Notes under the pieces: generated by a model
Databases searched by the model: none
What the model was told of the DNA's origin: nothing
Seen by the model: the letters and a program-made list of their open reading frames with translations, nothing else
Shown: positions 63,866 through 64,000 of the stretch, one piece after another
How the letters are laid out: every line of letters starts with the position of its first letter
Position numbering within the stretch: position 1 is the stretch's first letter
Translations under genes and position numbers: made by a program
DNA from: Marinicella pacifica
Lineage (GTDB): Bacteria; Pseudomonadota; Gammaproteobacteria; Xanthomonadales; Marinicellaceae
DNA length: 64,000 nt
Direction of reading: 5' to 3'
NCBI RefSeq assembly: GCF_014636635.1
Contig: NZ_BMEO01000005.1
Coordinates: 152,011 to 216,010 of the forward strand

Positions 63866-64000
63866 TGGCGAACGACTAAGCGCAAATTGTAGGGTGATTG
63901 ACTGGCCATCATCCGATGCGGCAGACAACCAAAGGAGGAAGCTTGAAAACGATCATACACAAGTGTCCAACCTTGCTCTTTGATTGTTTTTGTTGTCTTT
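63853..64000 (-). CDS. lolB: outer-membrane lipoprotein LolB, C-terminal end (partial)
   Basis: The minus-strand frame entering from the window end reads ...IKEQGWTLVYDRFQASSFG, then LPHRMMASQSPYNLRLVVRQ and stops at TGA (plus 63855-63853). GW, a central Y, LP and a basic LR end are typical of the LolB C-terminus, and lolB precedes ispE in many relatives. LolB accepts lipoproteins from LolA and inserts them in the outer membrane. The start is outside the window; with only 49 residues the call rests partly on context. Confidence 0.75.
   Translation of the reverse strand, partial: KTTKTIKEQGWTLVYDRFQASSFGCLPHRMMASQSPYNLRLVVRQWQW

Overview
The window is a 64 kb piece of a gammaproteobacterial chromosome of moderate GC content (about 40-45% by eye). 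Conserved housekeeping genes (glyQS, relA, engB, uvrD, tex, ettA, nadAB, prmC, metX family, lolB-ispE-tRNA-Gln-prs-rplY-pth) are mixed with a large secreted and proteolytic repertoire. Several secreted proteins end in a short I-F-x-x-G-[FL]-E motif, and an exosortase H is present. That combination, with ECF sigma/kinase and TPR signalling genes, recalls Marinicella and relatives near the Lysobacterales. The genus is inference; the class is well supported. I see no integrase, IS, prophage or CRISPR array.

Layout. 1-3.0 kb: end of a membrane protein, a lipoprotein alkaline phosphatase, and a diguanylate cyclase gene split by an in-frame TAA. 3.2-4 kb: a secreted protein with an exosortase-type C-terminus, then about 0.9 kb with no convincing gene. 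4.9-7.5 kb: two paralogous secreted beta-helix proteins on the minus strand, the second a decayed remnant followed by a hairpin-rich spacer. 7.6-13.9 kb: a minus-strand signalling block (Ser/Thr kinase with TPR-like tail, ECF sigma factor, small membrane protein, TolB/TPR membrane protein). 14-17 kb: glyS and glyQ. 17.3-23.2 kb: secreted lipase, S9 peptidase, S8 protease. 23.4-25.8 kb: rnpB directly followed by relA. 25.9-27.4 kb: DsbA-like lipoprotein and cytochrome c4. 27.5-31.4 kb: engB, an unrecognised gene and uvrD, overlapping one another. 31.4-41 kb: prolyl aminopeptidase, membrane methyltransferase, DUF2254, tex, DUF502, a small Cys-rich protein, a polytopic membrane protein, ettA. 41-45 kb: a large secreted metallopeptidase and a second exosortase-type substrate. 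45.2-50.6 kb: nadB, nadA, an oligopeptidase B-like lipoprotein and exosortase H. 50.7-56.8 kb: a candidate terminated leader RNA, then response regulator, histidine kinase, ankyrin protein, ECF-like sigma factor, putative anti-sigma factor, prmC and a lipoprotein. 56.8-59.3 kb: a YtrA-type GntR/ABC operon with a near-perfect operator. 59.3-64 kb: MetX-family acyltransferase, pth, rplY, prs, tRNA-Gln, ispE and the end of lolB.

How the parts fit. Exosortase H at 50 kb has two plausible substrates here (3.2 and 44.4 kb), with LPVP-type C-terminal tripartite signals. A separate set of secreted proteins (beta-helix pair, S8 protease) carries the I-F-x-x-G-F-E ending without a transmembrane helix, so two distinct C-terminal signals seem to coexist. 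At least five exported or peptide-degrading hydrolases suggest growth on protein. Four signalling units (GGDEF pseudogene, ECF/kinase, two-component plus ankyrin/sigma/anti-sigma, YtrA) lie close together. All assignments come from reading the sequence; no homology search was run.
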